From JBGLNJ01 sp964353405 (GTDB lineage Bacteria > Chloroflexota > Anaerolineae > Fen-1058): a DNA stretch of 5,524 bases. The DNA lies in the NCBI GenBank assembly GCA_964353405.1, contig CAYGWJ010000332.1:1-5524 (forward strand). Reading direction: 5' to 3'. Positions within the stretch are counted from its first letter, which is position 1. Each line of letters begins with the position of its first letter. Of this stretch, positions 5,253-5,524 are shown piece after piece. The position numbers were made by a program, and so were the translations under genes. The notes under the pieces were generated by a model. The model was not told the DNA's origin and did not search any database. It worked only from the letters and a program-made list of their open reading frames with translations.

Positions 5253-5388
5253 GCGTGTCCTTGTCGCAGTCTGCCTGGTGACCGGTTAAGCGAATAAAAA
5301 AGGTCGTTGCATACCCCTTAAGGGTATCCTGGGGACAGGCAGAAAGTTACACCCAAAGACCAGACTCCGCTGGGGCAAACCCCACAAG
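5253..5388. other. Right flank of the transposase gene, non-coding
   Basis: Besides the hairpin at 5311-5327 it holds TGGGG-CAAA-CCCCA (5371-5384), a second small inverted repeat. No terminal inverted repeat of the IS could be identified, and I see no gene. Confidence 0.35.
5311..5327 (+). terminator. Hairpin downstream of the transposase, possible weak terminator
   Basis: ATACCC (5311-5316) and GGGTAT (5322-5327) pair perfectly around CTTAA. No T-run follows on the plus strand. On the minus strand the run of six A at 5296-5301 would read as a T-tract beyond the hairpin, so it could stop minus-strand transcripts instead. Confidence 0.3.
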
Positions 5389-5523
5389 TTAGCGCTCGCT
5401 TCGCTCGCGGGATGAGTCGTCCACCGCACAGAATGGCCCACCACACACCGGGCAAACCAAGCGCGGCATCTCACCCGACTTTACCCCGCCCGAACCGATG
5501 AAACCGTCTATCACGACATCCGG
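5389..5523 (-). CDS. C-terminal part of a possible zinc-ribbon protein, cut by the window edge
   Basis: A minus-strand frame is open from the window edge to TAA at 5391-5389. Its 44 visible residues include PDVVIDGFIGSGGVKSGE and MPRLVCPVCGGPFCAV, a C-P-V-C-G-G-x-x-C pattern suggesting half of a zinc ribbon or rubredoxin-like knuckle. A methionine lies at 5469-5467, so a 26-residue peptide is an alternative. The last residues, SSRERSER, come from the low-complexity tract GCGAGCGAAGCGAGCGC, which often runs into ORF ends in intergenic DNA. I do not recognise the family and the fragment may be chance. Confidence 0.25.
   Translation of the reverse strand, partial: PDVVIDGFIGSGGVKSGEMPRLVCPVCGGPFCAVDDSSRERSER
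5391..5408. repeat. GCGCTCGCTTCGCTCGC low-complexity tract
   Basis: AGCGCTCGCTTCGCTCGC is a near-tandem GCTCG/TTCGCTCG tract, a kind of short repeat commonly scattered between bacterial genes. It marks a likely intergenic junction. Confidence 0.35.
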
Positions 5524-5524
5524 A

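Noticed and set aside
5286..5474. 62-codon minus-strand open frame at the right end
   Set aside because: It covers hairpins and a low-complexity tract, starts without a convincing ribosome-binding site, and shows no family features.

Overview
The window is a GC-rich accessory stretch of a bacterial chromosome. A phylum cannot be fixed from the sequence. The style of the genes (an HpsN-like HisD homologue, a Phd/PIN toxin-antitoxin pair, a multidomain DDE transposase, short TTCATCC-type simple repeats between genes) reminds me of Chloroflexota such as Anaerolineae or Caldilineae, but that is only an impression. No rRNA or tRNA was recognised.

Layout from left to right. (1) Positions 1-110 hold the end of an unrecognised plus-strand reading frame running in from the left. 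It abuts a broken alpha/beta-hydrolase gene on the minus strand (583 to 116). The hydrolase keeps its nucleophile motif but loses its C-terminal half, so a rearrangement or insertion boundary lies near 111-145. (2) Positions 584-933 are non-coding and repeat-rich: a perfect 16-bp inverted repeat, two pairs of 12-13 bp direct repeats, and two copies of a type I-E-like CRISPR repeat about 62 bp apart. (3) Positions 934-2214 (minus) encode a complete histidinol-dehydrogenase-family enzyme, best matched by memory to the sulfopropanediol 3-dehydrogenase (HpsN) branch. No histidine or sulfonate genes lie beside it. (4) Positions 2352-3117 (plus) are a compact type II toxin-antitoxin operon with a good sigma70 promoter, a Phd/YefM antitoxin and an overlapping PIN-domain RNase toxin. 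(5) Positions 3204-3334 carry a second CRISPR-like cluster: two identical repeats 61 bp apart, then a truncated third 60 bp further on. (6) Positions 3534-5252 are a decayed IS transposase gene with two frameshifts, one at a 28-nt hairpin-containing insertion. (7) The right end has a small hairpin and the tail of a possible zinc-ribbon ORF on the minus strand.

The most unusual structure is the relation between the two repeat clusters. A CRISPR-like repeat plus the first ~21 nt after it is duplicated almost exactly (45 nt uninterrupted, 49-50 nt with one extra C) at 871-920 and 3206-3254. These direct repeats bracket the whole dehydrogenase plus toxin-antitoxin block. An imperfect inverted copy of part of the same unit (24 of 28 positions) lies at 3367-3394. 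Either the block sits inside a decayed CRISPR array with a duplicated repeat-spacer unit, or the unit is a dispersed repeat that merely resembles a type I-E repeat. No cas gene is present to decide. The genes do not form one pathway; the window reads as an accessory island of independent pieces.
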